In this document: positions 1-8,750 of the stretch, piece after piece
Position numbering within the stretch: position 1 is the stretch's first letter
Layout of the letters: each line of letters starts with the position of its first letter
Origin: an uncultured Paracoccaceae bacterium
GTDB taxonomy: Bacteria > Pseudomonadota > Alphaproteobacteria > Rhodobacterales > Rhodobacteraceae
Direction: 5' to 3'
Assembly (NCBI GenBank): GCA_947488175.1
Contig: CANKYO010000002.1
Coordinates: 532,019 to 596,018 of the forward strand
Length of the DNA: 64,000 bases
The notes under the pieces: model-generated
The model's input: only the letters and a program-made list of their open reading frames with translations
What the model was told of the DNA's origin: nothing
Databases searched by the model: none
Position numbers and translations under genes: made by a program

Positions 1-2109
1 TCCACCCTGCAGCATCGAATAATCCGTCGAAAGGTCGCCCTTCCAGGCGCGATACCCTTTTTCGATGCGCAGTGAATTGAGGGCGTACATCCCAAACGGC
101 TTCAGCCCATGCGGCGCGCCTGCCTTCAACACAGCATCAAAAACCTTCTTGGTGTCAGCGACCTGAGAATGAATCTCCCACCCCAACTCCCCGGCAAAAG
201 AGACACGGACCAATTGGACCCATGTGCCGTCAATCTGTGCCGATTGATGGGTCAGCCAGCCTTGGGTCAGGTCCGCATCGGAACAATCGGCCAGAATAGC
301 CCGCGACTTCGGCCCGGTCAGGATCTGGCAGGAAAACGCGGTTGTCACATCTTCCAATTCAAACGCAGCATTCTCGGGCAGATGATCATGCAGCCATTCG
401 AAATCATGCCATTGGGCAGGGGCAGCGGTAATCAGGAAAAAGAAATCCTCATCCAGCCGCATCGCCGACATCTCGGTCACGATCCGGCCCCGGTCATCGG
501 CAAAGTAAAGCAGACCGATCCGACCCACCTTTGGAATGCCACCGGTACAAAGGCCCCGCAGGAATTCCGCCGCACCCTCACCCTTCAACCGATAGCGCGA
601 AAACCCGGGCAGATCGAGGATACCAGCCGCATCGCGCACCGCCTCGCATTCTTCGCGCACCCGCGGCTCCCACGGACCGGTCCGGGCCCATGTCTCGGTC
701 GCCGCCAGAGAGGTATCGTCGCCATCCTTGGCGTACCAGTTCGCGCGCTCCCACCCATTATAGGCACCCATCTGGCCACCCATTTCACGCACCTTCGCAT
801 CCACCGGCGACAGCTTCTTGTCACGGCCCGCAGGCCATTCGTGATGCGGGAAGTGCATGGCGTATTCGTGGCCATAGACCTCCACCGCCTTGGCGTGGCA
901 ATAGTCGAAATCGGTATAGTCGGTGTAGCGGCGGGGATCGACAGCCCACATATCCCACTCGGTATGACCATCGACGATCCATTCTGCGGCGACCTTGCCT
1001 GCGCCACCACCCTGGGTGATGCCAAAGGTAAAGACACAAGCCTCATAGGCGTTCTTCACCCCTGGCATCGGGCCGATGAGAGGCAGACCATCTGGGGCAT
1101 AGGGGATCGGGCCATTGATCACACGGCCCACGCCAGCGGTGCCAAGGATCGGAACCCGGGCCATCGCGTCCTCAATATACCACTCCAAACGCTCCAGATC
1201 GTCCGGGTACAGCTGAAACGAAAAATCATCCGGCTGCGGATCATCAGGCGTCACCCAATGGGCCTTGCAGTTACGCTCATAAGGGCCAAGGTTCAGACCG
1301 TTCTTATCCTGGCGCAGGTAATAGGAACTGTCGACGTCGCGCAGCAGCGGCACCTTGCGGCCATTCGCCTCAGTCCAGGCTTTCAACTCAGGGATTTCCT
1401 CGGTCAGGAAATACTGGTGCGACATGGTCACCATCGGAACCGTGCGGCCACCATAAGGCTTGAACCATTCGCCCACGCGCTGGGCATAATATCCAGCGGC
1501 GTTGACCACCTTCTCACAGGCGATATCGCCCTTGTCGGTATGCACGATCCAGCCGTCCTTCGTCTGGGTCACACCTGTGGCGGGGCAGAACCGCTCGATG
1601 CGTGCCCCCATCTGGCGGGCACCCTTGGCCAGCGCCTGCGTCAACTGGGCGGGGTCGATATCGCCATCATCTGGATCATAAAGCGTGCCTTCCAGATCAT
1701 GGGTTTCCAGAAACGGATACATGTCCTGCGCTTCATCCGGCGTCATGATCTTCAGGTTCAACCCCTGATAATTCGCCATGCCCATGGCCCGGGCAAATTC
1801 CTGCATCCGCTCCTTACTATGCGCCAGCCGGATCGACCCGGTGACGTGATAGTTCATCGGATAATCCACCTCATCCGCCAGCCCTTTATAAAGGCTCAGC
1901 GAATAGCGCTGCATGTTCATCACCGCCCATGAGGTGCTGAAAGACGGGCAATTGCCAGCCGCATGCCAGGTCGACCCGGCGGTCAATTCGTTCTTTTCCA
2001 GCAACACACAATCGGTCCAGCCTTTTTTGGCAAGATGGTACAGTGTGGATACGCCAACCACGCCGCCGCCAATAATGACGACGCGGGCAGAGCTTGGAAA
2101 ATCAGCCAT
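1..2109 (-). CDS. FAD-dependent dimethylglycine/sarcosine dehydrogenase-type protein with GcvT domain (partial, C-terminus off the left edge)
   Basis: Open reading frame on the minus strand from an ATG at 2109 that runs off the window with no stop; about 703 codons are present. Near the N-terminus is a Rossmann FAD site (VIIGGGVVG, residues 11-19), followed by the GSTWHA motif, whose His49 aligns with the histidine that carries covalent FAD in dimethylglycine dehydrogenases. The second half matches the GcvT-like folate-binding domain (for example LRIEKGYRAWKGDL near the edge). Family members oxidatively demethylate N-methylated amines and pass the one-carbon unit to tetrahydrofolate. It is a paralogue of the complete gene at 56699-59131. 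Here it follows a GFA-family gene and an XRE-cupin regulator on the same strand, suggesting a small regulated demethylation unit. The exact substrate (dimethylglycine, sarcosine or another methylamine) cannot be read from sequence. Confidence 0.9.
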   Translation of the reverse strand, partial: MADFPSSARVVIIGGGVVGVSTLYHLAKKGWTDCVLLEKNELTAGSTWHAAGNCPSFSTSWAVMNMQRYSLSLYKGLADEVDYPMNYHVTGSIRLAHSKERMQEFARAMGMANYQGLNLKIMTPDEAQDMYPFLETHDLEGTLYDPDDGDIDPAQLTQALAKGARQMGARIERFCPATGVTQTKDGWIVHTDKGDIACEKVVNAAGYYAQRVGEWFKPYGGRTVPMVTMSHQYFLTEEIPELKAWTEANGRKVPLLRDVDSSYYLRQDKNGLNLGPYERNCKAHWVTPDDPQPDDFSFQLYPDDLERLEWYIEDAMARVPILGTAGVGRVINGPIPYAPDGLPLIGPMPGVKNAYEACVFTFGITQGGGAGKVAAEWIVDGHTEWDMWAVDPRRYTDYTDFDYCHAKAVEVYGHEYAMHFPHHEWPAGRDKKLSPVDAKVREMGGQMGAYNGWERANWYAKDGDDTSLAATETWARTGPWEPRVREECEAVRDAAGILDLPGFSRYRLKGEGAAEFLRGLCTGGIPKVGRIGLLYFADDRGRIVTEMSAMRLDEDFFFLITAAPAQWHDFEWLHDHLPENAAFELEDVTTAFSCQILTGPKSRAILADCSDADLTQGWLTHQSAQIDGTWVQLVRVSFAGELGWEIHSQVADTKKVFDAVLKAGAPHGLKPFGMYALNSLRIEKGYRAWKGDLSTDYSMLQGG

Positions 2110-2124
2110 GGATCACTCTTTCAT

Positions 2125-2505
2125 TCAGTCTGGGATATGCGGCGCATCTGCCGGGATGGTGTAATAATCGCCCGCATCAGCGGTAAAGATATGCTTGCCC
2201 GGCGTCATGCCTGTTGGCAGGTCCAGGCAGCCAGCGGCGATGCCCAAATGATCGGCGCCATTTGGCTGGTAAAACAGGCTGGACCCGCAGAACTTGCAAA
2301 ATCCCCGGCGGGCATGATCGGACGATTGATACCATGTCAGCCCTGCCTCCTTGCTGAACACGACATCGGCCGTCTCTGCCCGGGTGGAGGCCCAGTAATG
2401 GCCACTGGTGCGGCGGCACTGGCCGCAATGACAAAAGGTGATGGTATCGCGCGCGCCGGTGACCTCAAACGCCACCTCTCCGCATTCGCAACGCCCCTTT
2501 GTCAT
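2125..2505 (-). CDS. GFA (CENP-V/glutathione-dependent formaldehyde-activating) family zinc protein
   Basis: A 126-residue protein with the full cysteine pattern of the GFA fold: Cys6 and Cys8, then Cys25/27/30 in CHCGQC, then Cys70/73 in FCKFC. These bind one structural and one catalytic-type zinc. The family was named for speeding the reaction of formaldehyde with glutathione, but that activity is disputed. The gene ends 15 bases before the start of the FAD/GcvT dehydrogenase on the same strand. This is suggestive, because demethylases of that kind release formaldehyde or methylene-THF. The formaldehyde link is inference from position only. Confidence 0.88.
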   Translation of the reverse strand: MTKGRCECGEVAFEVTGARDTITFCHCGQCRRTSGHYWASTRAETADVVFSKEAGLTWYQSSDHARRGFCKFCGSSLFYQPNGADHLGIAAGCLDLPTGMTPGKHIFTADAGDYYTIPADAPHIPD

Positions 2506-2515
2506 CGCCCTCTCC

Positions 2516-3082
2516 CTAATAGACCGGTGGAGAGATGACCCAGATCACATCGCAGGTCTCTTCATACGGGTTGGCCCAGCGAAACTGTTCACCGCGCAAA
2601 CGGAAACTGTCACCAGCGTTCAGCTTGAACATTTTGTCATCCACCCAGATGTCGAAACGACCACGAACGATATAGCCGATTTCCTGGGTCGGGCGGGTCA
2701 ACGGCACCACAAGCTCGGCACCCGGGGCAAAGGACGAATGGACCACCTCAAAACTGTCGGTCAGGTCCGGGGACAACAAGCCTTCGGTCAGTCCGGGGGT
2801 TCGGCACCCGATGGGGCGACGGGCCTGTGCACGCACGATGATGCCTTCCTCGCCCGGGGCCGTGCCGATCTGCAAAAGGCTGGAGACCGAAACATCCAGT
2901 ATCTCGGCCATGCGGTTCAGATCGATAATGGCCGGGTTCGAGATATTGCGCTCAACCTGGCTCAACCAGCCCACCGACCGGTCCATCGCCTCGGCCAGTT
3001 CGGTCAGGGTCATACCCCGCGCCTTACGCAAGGCGCGCAGGTCCGCCCCCAGCGTCCGGAAGGGCTGACGATCATCCGCCAT
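2516..3082 (-). CDS. XRE-family transcriptional regulator with C-terminal cupin domain
   Basis: About 188 residues. An N-terminal helix-turn-helix of the XRE type (LRALRKARGMTLTELAEAMD, then SVGWLSQVE) covers roughly residues 15-70. A small double-stranded beta-helix cupin (about 110-188, including PTQEIGYIVRGRFDIWVDD) would bind a small effector. This architecture is typical of regulators of amine and amino-acid catabolism. An in-frame ATG at 3106 would add eight residues. The ATG at 3082 is preferred because the protein then starts MADDRQPF and a weak purine-rich site precedes it. The gene lies 11 bases upstream of the GFA gene on the same strand, so it probably controls that gene and the dehydrogenase. 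Confidence 0.85.
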   Translation of the reverse strand: MADDRQPFRTLGADLRALRKARGMTLTELAEAMDRSVGWLSQVERNISNPAIIDLNRMAEILDVSVSSLLQIGTAPGEEGIIVRAQARRPIGCRTPGLTEGLLSPDLTDSFEVVHSSFAPGAELVVPLTRPTQEIGYIVRGRFDIWVDDKMFKLNAGDSFRLRGEQFRWANPYEETCDVIWVISPPVY

Positions 3083-3184
3083 GACTGATCCGTGAAAAAT
3101 GGACATTGAATTTCATGATGCATAATCTCCATTTGATAGCAACAATAGTTTGTCACGATCTGTGCATGAAAACCATGGGTTGGG

Positions 3185-3652
3185 TCAGGTGGAAAAGACA
3201 TCCCTCAGTATAGTGGCCAACGCATCAGCGTCCGCCTGATCAAACGCATCTGGCTCATCGCTGTCGATATCAAACACGGCGATCACATCACCATTCCCGT
3301 CAAAAACCGGCAAGACCAGCTCTGACCGCGTGCTGCTGGCGCAAGCGATATGACCGGGAAATGCATCAACATCCGCAACCAACTGCACCTCACCCGTGCG
3401 GGCGGCAACACCACAGACGCCACTGGAAAACGGAATGACAAGGCAACCATGCCCGCCCTGATAAGGGCCGATCTTCAAAAGCTCCGGGGCCACAACCCGA
3501 TAAAACCCGGTCCAGTCGAACCGGTCATCACTGTGATGGACCTCACATGCGACCGTGGCCATCAGGGCCACCTGATCATCTTCACCCTCGGTCAGGGATG
3601 CAATCGTCTTGGACAGGGTGGCATAGTCTACAGGCATTGGCGGGTTTTCCAT
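3185..3652 (-). CDS. msrC: Free methionine-(R)-sulfoxide reductase (GAF domain)
   Basis: A 155-residue single GAF-domain protein. Hallmarks of fRMsr are all present: WTGFY (47-51), IGPYQG (61-66), GVCG and GHIACASS. The three conserved cysteines fall at Cys70, Cys80 and Cys104, the same spacing (10 and 24) as the catalytic and resolving cysteines of the yeast enzyme. It reduces free methionine-R-sulfoxide with thioredoxin as reductant. No strong ribosome site is visible; Met6 is an alternative start. It lies between the XRE regulator and a terminator on the same strand and is probably a single-gene unit. Confidence 0.9.
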   Translation of the reverse strand: MENPPMPVDYATLSKTIASLTEGEDDQVALMATVACEVHHSDDRFDWTGFYRVVAPELLKIGPYQGGHGCLVIPFSSGVCGVAARTGEVQLVADVDAFPGHIACASSTRSELVLPVFDGNGDVIAVFDIDSDEPDAFDQADADALATILRDVFST

Positions 3653-3691
3653 TGATCAAACAAGGCCGGTTCTATCCGGTCCCCTTGCAAC

Positions 3692-3721
3692 AAAAAAGGG
3701 GCCACGGATGCGGCCCCTTTT
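3692..3721 (-). terminator. Rho-independent terminator of the RTX-type gene
   Basis: A perfect 10-bp stem (AAAAGGGGCC at 3694-3703 with GGCCCCTTTT at 3712-3721) and an 8-base loop. Read on the minus strand, the stem lies 21 bases after the stop at 3742 and runs into a T-rich tail. Confidence 0.85.
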
Positions 3722-3741
3722 CCGTTCAGATCATCATTCGA

Positions 3742-5322
3742 TCAGGCAATGAACACCAGGTCATCCATCGAAAAGACACCACCATTGGTGATGTCAGCCC
3801 CATCATAACCGCCGCCCGTGGCGCGGAATTCAATCTGGTCGATACCCGTCCAGTTCAACTCCTGCACAGTATGGGTATCAGTCAGGTCGACAGTCTGGGT
3901 AAACAGCGCGACACCATCATCAAACCCGGTAATCTCAACGGTATTGGCCAGGCCATCAGGGTTCGCATTCGTCTTGTCAGCGCGGGACCCATTGGCCAGC
4001 GAAACGCTCTTGAAATCAAACGTATCACCATCGGCACTGCGAAAACCCACCGTCGCGCCCCAGCTGTTGAACGCCTCAAGGTCGTCATCGACGTCACCAG
4101 CGTCATAATCCAGCGACCGCAACGAACCGGCAATATTGCTTTCGCCCCGGCTGACCTCCGCGATGAACTGACCATCCAGCACCTCCGTCCCGGTCACCAG
4201 CGTCACATCGTTATCGAAATCGACCACCTGTTCGGTTGGACCATCAGGTGTGTCAACCGGGGGCAGAGCGTCGGCCACAAAAACAAGATCGTCAAAGGAA
4301 TAGACGCCGGTGCCGCCTTCCGATCCGCCGGACGCCACGAATTCCAGCCGGTCAATCGCCGTGAAATTCAGCTCGGTCACCGTCTGTCCGAATTCCAGCG
4401 TCACCGTCTGGGAAAGCGCAACCTCACCATCACGATACCCAATGATCTCGACCGTCTGGGCAAGGTTGGACGCATCCGGGTTGCCGCCGTCGCGCAGCCC
4501 CTTGCCCAATGACACGCTCTTGAAGTCGAAATCGCTGCCATCGGTCCGTTCAAATCCCATCGTCTTGGGCAAAAACGCGTTAAAGGCTTCTTGATCACTG
4601 TCGACCTCACCACGATCATAATCAATCGGGCGAATTTCGCCCTCACGATTGGAAAGCCCGGTGCTCAGATCGACGACAAACTGGTCCTGCAGGATCGTGT
4701 CACCATTGGAAATTGCTGCGCCGTCGTTGAAATCCAGCACATATTCGGCAGTTTCAACCGGCGGCGCGATCTCCTCGAAATTCTCGACACCGCGGAATTT
4801 GATGACATCGCCATTCGCGTAACGGATCGTGCCGTTGCCCTTGTCATTCACATCAACCACGGCGGTGCCGTCCTGCACAAATTGCAGCGTGTCGTCACCT
4901 TTGCCCATGTGCACGATGTCACCGGCATTGGCAAAAACCGTGTCATTGCCTGCCCCGGCGCGGATGAAATCGGCATCCTGCGTACCAATGATCGTCTCAT
5001 CCCCGGCCGAACCGTAAATGGCCCAGCTGTCATTGCGCTCAAAATCGGACAGATCAACCGTAGCACCATCGGTAACCTTGACGGTATCGGCGGCCAGAAC
5101 CTCCATATCGTTGAAGGTAACACCATCGCCCAGCTTCAGACGGCCCTGATGGGTCAGCGTGTCGGTACCATCGCCACCGTCGATCAAAATATCTTCAAAA
5201 GGGGTCCGCCCCGATGCAACCAGAACGTCATCACCATCCAAAGCAAAAATGCTCTGCGGGTTGCTCAGGAAACGGTATTCGTCGTTGTCGTTTGTAAGCG
5301 TTGTTGTGATTGTTTCAGTCAT
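3742..5322 (-). CDS. RTX-like calcium-binding modular protein with two tandem ~160-residue modules
   Basis: A 526-residue acidic protein of unknown function. An upstream ATG exists at 5343, but the ATG at 5322 has AGAGAG a few bases before it and gives MTETITTTL. The N-terminal third has imperfect glycine-aspartate nonapeptides of the haemolysin-type calcium-binding kind (DGGDGTDTL, GSAGDETII, GAGNDTVF, GKGDDTLQF), roughly residues 65-150. The remainder is two tandem modules of about 160 residues (roughly 194-355 and 367-526). Both contain a TFDFKSVSL-like segment and end in FDDLVF(V/I)A. No classical signal peptide is seen. RTX proteins usually leave by type I secretion, and the C-terminal end is compatible with that, but no transporter genes lie nearby. 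Probable secreted or surface protein. Confidence 0.8.
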   Translation of the reverse strand: MTETITTTLTNDNDEYRFLSNPQSIFALDGDDVLVASGRTPFEDILIDGGDGTDTLTHQGRLKLGDGVTFNDMEVLAADTVKVTDGATVDLSDFERNDSWAIYGSAGDETIIGTQDADFIRAGAGNDTVFANAGDIVHMGKGDDTLQFVQDGTAVVDVNDKGNGTIRYANGDVIKFRGVENFEEIAPPVETAEYVLDFNDGAAISNGDTILQDQFVVDLSTGLSNREGEIRPIDYDRGEVDSDQEAFNAFLPKTMGFERTDGSDFDFKSVSLGKGLRDGGNPDASNLAQTVEIIGYRDGEVALSQTVTLEFGQTVTELNFTAIDRLEFVASGGSEGGTGVYSFDDLVFVADALPPVDTPDGPTEQVVDFDNDVTLVTGTEVLDGQFIAEVSRGESNIAGSLRSLDYDAGDVDDDLEAFNSWGATVGFRSADGDTFDFKSVSLANGSRADKTNANPDGLANTVEITGFDDGVALFTQTVDLTDTHTVQELNWTGIDQIEFRATGGGYDGADITNGGVFSMDDLVFIA

Positions 5323-5401
5323 AAAGTCTCTCTGTCTTTGCAAAATCAGCTCAAAGCGAGACCACGTTCCTTATACCGGTTCATCCGATATGGAATCGCT
5401 T

Positions 5402-5476
5402 AGAACATAACAAGAACATCGCAGCTATTTGCCATATTTTAAAGGAATAAGTGCAGACGTGTTCTTATTTTGTTCT
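5402..5476. promoter_or_regulatory. Operator-like array of four AGAACA/TGTTCT hexamers upstream of the RTX gene
   Basis: AGAACA occurs at 5402-5407 and 5413-5418. Its complement TGTTCT occurs at 5460-5465 and 5471-5476. Within each pair the start-to-start spacing is exactly 11 bp. The two 17-bp arms form an inverted repeat with 15 of 17 positions matching. A fifth AGAACA lies at 5526-5531. The array sits 80-154 bp upstream of the RTX start codon in an AT-rich gap and can serve only that gene, because the next gene is convergent in position and ends at 5631. The cognate regulator is not identified. Confidence 0.55.
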
Positions 5477-5630
5477 GATGTTGCAGATTGCCCTCACGCC
5501 GCATGATGCGGCCCTTTCCGGGCGCAGAACAACATCATGTTTAACGGACAAGATCTGGGGTATGCCGGCGCTGCTTGGGGCGCCATAAAAGAGAGGGAAT
5601 CAGCCTTCGGCGAGAATCAGGAAATGCAAC

Positions 5631-6788
5631 CTAAAGCCGTTCGATCGCAATCGCCGTCCCTTCACCGCCCCCGATGCAAATCGCCGCCACCCCACATTTC
5701 AGCCCGCGCGTTTCCAGCGCGTTCAGCAGCGTCACCATGATCCGCGTGCCCGATGCGCCAATCGGATGGCCCAGCGCGCAGGCTCCGCCATTCACGTTCA
5801 CCTTGTCGCGCGCAATCCCCAATTCATGCATGAAGGCCATGGGCACCACAGCGAACGCCTCGTTCACCTCCCACAGATCCACGTCGTCCACCGACCAGCC
5901 GACCTTGGCCAGAAGTTTCTGGGCGGCAGGCACGGGTGCAGTGGTGAACCAACCCGGCGCCTGCGCATGGCTGGCATGGCCCAAAATCCGGGCCCGTGCA
6001 TTCGGCGCACCCGCCTTGGCCAGAACCAATGCCGCGGCGCCATCCGAAATGCTCGATGCGTTTGCAGCCGTCACTGTCCCATCCTTGCGAAAGGCGGGCC
6101 TGAGCGTCGGGATTTTCTCGGGCCGCGCCTTGCCGGGTTGCTCATCACGTGTGATGACCTCTTCCCCGGTGCGGGCATGGACTGTCACAGGCGTGATCTC
6201 GGCATCGAACGCGCCGGACCGTTCCGCATCCAGCGCATTGGAAAGGGACGCAATCGCATATTGATCCTGTGCCTCACGGGTGAACCGGAACTTTTCGGCG
6301 CAATCCTCGGCAAAGGTACCCATCAGGCGACCCTTGTCATAGGCGTCTTCCAACCCATCCAGAAACATCGAATCCTGCACGGTCTGATGGCCAATCCGGG
6401 CACCACCACGCAGCTTGGGCATCAGATAGGGGGCATTCGTCATGCTCTCCATGCCCCCGGCCACCATCACATCCGCACCACCCCCGGCAATCTGATCAAA
6501 GGCCATCATCGCCGCCTTCATCCCCGACCCGCACATCTTGTTCAGGGTCGTGGCAGGAACTTCCTCGCCCAGCCCGGCCAGAAACGCGGCCTGCCGGGCC
6601 GGGGCCTGTCCTTGCCCCGCTGGCAGGACACAGCCCATCAGCACCTCGTCCACAGTCGACACACCGGCACCATGCAGCGCGGCCCGTATCGCGGCACCCC
6701 CCAACGCAGGGGCATCAACATCGGAAAACACACCCTGAAACCCGCCCATCGGCGTGCGCGCGGCACCTGTTATGACAACCTGTTCCAT
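5631..6788 (-). CDS. Acetyl-CoA acetyltransferase (thiolase)
   Basis: A 385-residue type II thiolase. The acyl-accepting cysteine is Cys86 in NKMCGSGMKA. His341 is in GHPIGASG and the second catalytic Cys371 in CIGGGEG, all in the expected order. It condenses two acetyl-CoA or thiolytically cleaves acetoacetyl-CoA. It could serve polyhydroxybutyrate synthesis, ketone-body or fatty-acid breakdown. The start is supported by AAGGAGAGATGA immediately before the ATG. No phaB or other pathway gene is adjacent, so the physiological role is open. Closest named relatives are PhaA and AtoB, but no symbol is assigned. Confidence 0.93.
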   Translation of the reverse strand: MEQVVITGAARTPMGGFQGVFSDVDAPALGGAAIRAALHGAGVSTVDEVLMGCVLPAGQGQAPARQAAFLAGLGEEVPATTLNKMCGSGMKAAMMAFDQIAGGGADVMVAGGMESMTNAPYLMPKLRGGARIGHQTVQDSMFLDGLEDAYDKGRLMGTFAEDCAEKFRFTREAQDQYAIASLSNALDAERSGAFDAEITPVTVHARTGEEVITRDEQPGKARPEKIPTLRPAFRKDGTVTAANASSISDGAAALVLAKAGAPNARARILGHASHAQAPGWFTTAPVPAAQKLLAKVGWSVDDVDLWEVNEAFAVVPMAFMHELGIARDKVNVNGGACALGHPIGASGTRIMVTLLNALETRGLKCGVAAICIGGGEGTAIAIERL

Positions 6789-7034
6789 TCATCTCTCCTT
6801 TGGGCCAAGGCTACGCCCGCGACACAAAAACGAAAAGCCCTCAAACTGCCCCAATTCGATCATTCTGCGGCCTCGTTTAACCGGCAAAACCGACCCATAG
6901 CCAAATGGCTGATCCCGGTGCTGTCTGTTCATAGCCCCCACCCATGCGGGCGGCACCGGGGCAAATCTCCAATATTGTGATTGCACGCGCGGCCCATTGG
7001 CCTAACTTCAGGCCAATTCAAAAGGGGACCCTCC

Positions 7035-8609
7035 ATGCGCGACTTCCATAAACCCGGCCGGTCGGCCGTCTACGCCACCAATGGTATCTGTGCCACATCG
7101 CACCCGCTTGCCGCCAAAGTGGCCGTGCAAATGCTCGAAGCCGGGGGAAACGCGGTGGATGCGGCCATCGCCGGGGCGGTCCTGCTGGGGATCTGCGAAC
7201 CGCAAATGACCGGGATCGGCGGCGACTGTTTCGTGCTCTTCACGCCCCCCGGCTCGGATGAGGTCAAGGCGCTCAACGGCTCCGGCCACGCCCCCGCCGC
7301 AATCGACGCAGAAGCGCTGCGCGCCAAAGGTGACGTCATCGCCCCTTACTCCGCGGACGCCGTCAGCATCCCCGGCGCTATCGACGCCTTCTGCCGCCTG
7401 TCAAAGGATTGGGGCAAGATCGGGCTCAAGGCCACACTCGCCCCGGCCATCCACTATGCCGAAGCGGGCGTGCCTGTCGCCGAACGGGTCGCCTTCGACT
7501 GGGCTCAGGCGACCGACAACCTCTCTGGCCACGCCCGCGATCTGTTCCTGATGAACGGACAGGCCCCGCGCCCGGGGCAAATCTTCCGCGCCCCCGGTCA
7601 GGCCAAGGTGCTGCGCGAAATCGCCATGGAAGGGCGCGACGCGTTCTACGAAGGCGAGATTGCCGAGGACATGGTCAACGCCCTCCGCGCCCTCGGCGGC
7701 ACCCATACGCTGGACGACTTTGCCAACACCACCTGCGACTACACCGACCCGATCACGGGCGGCTATGGCGGCCTCGACCTCTACGAGCATCCGCCAAACG
7801 GGCAGGGGGCCACCGCCATCCTGCTGCTGAATATCCTCAAGCATTTCGACATCGCGAGGATGGACCCATGGGGCGCCGAACGGGCCCATATCGAGGCCGA
7901 GGCGACAAAACTCGCCTACGACGCCCGCAACCGTTTCGTGGCCGATCCTGCGCATATGACGAAACTCGACCACATGACATCCCCCGAAACGGCCGAAAAA
8001 CTCGCCGCCCTGATCGACCCGAAAAAGGCGATGCCGGGCAATGTGCCGGGGGCAGAGGCCGTCCACAAGGACACCATCTACATCACCGTGGTCGACAAGG
8101 ACCGGATGTGCGTCTCGCTCATCTATTCGGTCTTCCATTCCTTCGGTGCTGGCATTGCGTCCGACAAATTCGGCATCCTGTTCCAGAACCGCGGTGCGGG
8201 CTTCACGCTGCAACAAGGGCACGCGAACGAGGTCGGGCCCGGCAAGCGCCCCATGCACACAATCATCCCCGCGATGCTGAAAAAGAACGGCAAGGTCCAC
8301 ATGCCATTCGGCGTGATGGGCGGGCAATACCAGTCAGCCGGGCACGCCCGTTTCGTCACCAACGTGACCGATTTCGGGCTCAGCCCGCAGGCGGGCATCG
8401 ACGCCCCCCGCAGCTTTGCCGAAGGCGACGTGCTGAACGTCGAAACCAGCTACAGCGAAGCGGTACGCGTAGAACTGGCAGAGCGCGGACACACCATCCA
8501 AACCCCCGCCACAGCCATCGGCGGCGCGCAAGCCATCATGATCCACGACGACGGCGTGCTGGAAGCAGGCAGTGACCCAAGGAAAGACGGGTGTGCGGTG
8601 GGCTATTAA
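7035..8609 (+). CDS. ggt: Gamma-glutamyltransferase family protein (Ntn hydrolase)
   Basis: About 524 residues from the ATG at 7035, preceded by AGGGGACC. An in-frame ATG at 6981 would add 18 residues with no ribosome site. The GGT fold is clear: VYATNGICATSHPLAA near the N-terminus, GGNAVDAAIA, and the autoprocessing threonine (Thr347) in HKDTIYITVVD, where the precursor should split into large and small subunits. There is no signal peptide, unlike the periplasmic E. coli enzyme, so a cytoplasmic member acting on gamma-glutamyl compounds is likely. It lies a few kilobases from 5-oxoprolinase pxpBCA, which together would cover two steps of gamma-glutamyl turnover. It is divergent from the thiolase. 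Confidence 0.88.
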   Translation: MRDFHKPGRSAVYATNGICATSHPLAAKVAVQMLEAGGNAVDAAIAGAVLLGICEPQMTGIGGDCFVLFTPPGSDEVKALNGSGHAPAAIDAEALRAKGDVIAPYSADAVSIPGAIDAFCRLSKDWGKIGLKATLAPAIHYAEAGVPVAERVAFDWAQATDNLSGHARDLFLMNGQAPRPGQIFRAPGQAKVLREIAMEGRDAFYEGEIAEDMVNALRALGGTHTLDDFANTTCDYTDPITGGYGGLDLYEHPPNGQGATAILLLNILKHFDIARMDPWGAERAHIEAEATKLAYDARNRFVADPAHMTKLDHMTSPETAEKLAALIDPKKAMPGNVPGAEAVHKDTIYITVVDKDRMCVSLIYSVFHSFGAGIASDKFGILFQNRGAGFTLQQGHANEVGPGKRPMHTIIPAMLKKNGKVHMPFGVMGGQYQSAGHARFVTNVTDFGLSPQAGIDAPRSFAEGDVLNVETSYSEAVRVELAERGHTIQTPATAIGGAQAIMIHDDGVLEAGSDPRKDGCAVGY

Positions 8610-8750
8610 TGCGGCGTGGAAGGAAATCCGGTAGGAAGCAATCGAACAGATATAGTGATGGAATTTTTCATTTAATCTGATATATTTGGTTAATTATTGT
8701 TTTTTGCAAACTCCTTAATCACCTTATTCGTTTATTGACGGTGACTCGTT

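Noticed and set aside
5537..5740. A 67-residue plus-strand frame between the RTX and thiolase genes
   Set aside because: Half of it overlaps the conserved thiolase C-terminus and the rest has no ribosome site or recognisable domain.
6860..6898. A 12-codon frame (MGRFCRLNEAAE) between the thiolase and ggt
   Set aside because: It looks like the end of a Rhodobacteraceae protein and might be a gene remnant, but it is too short to support.
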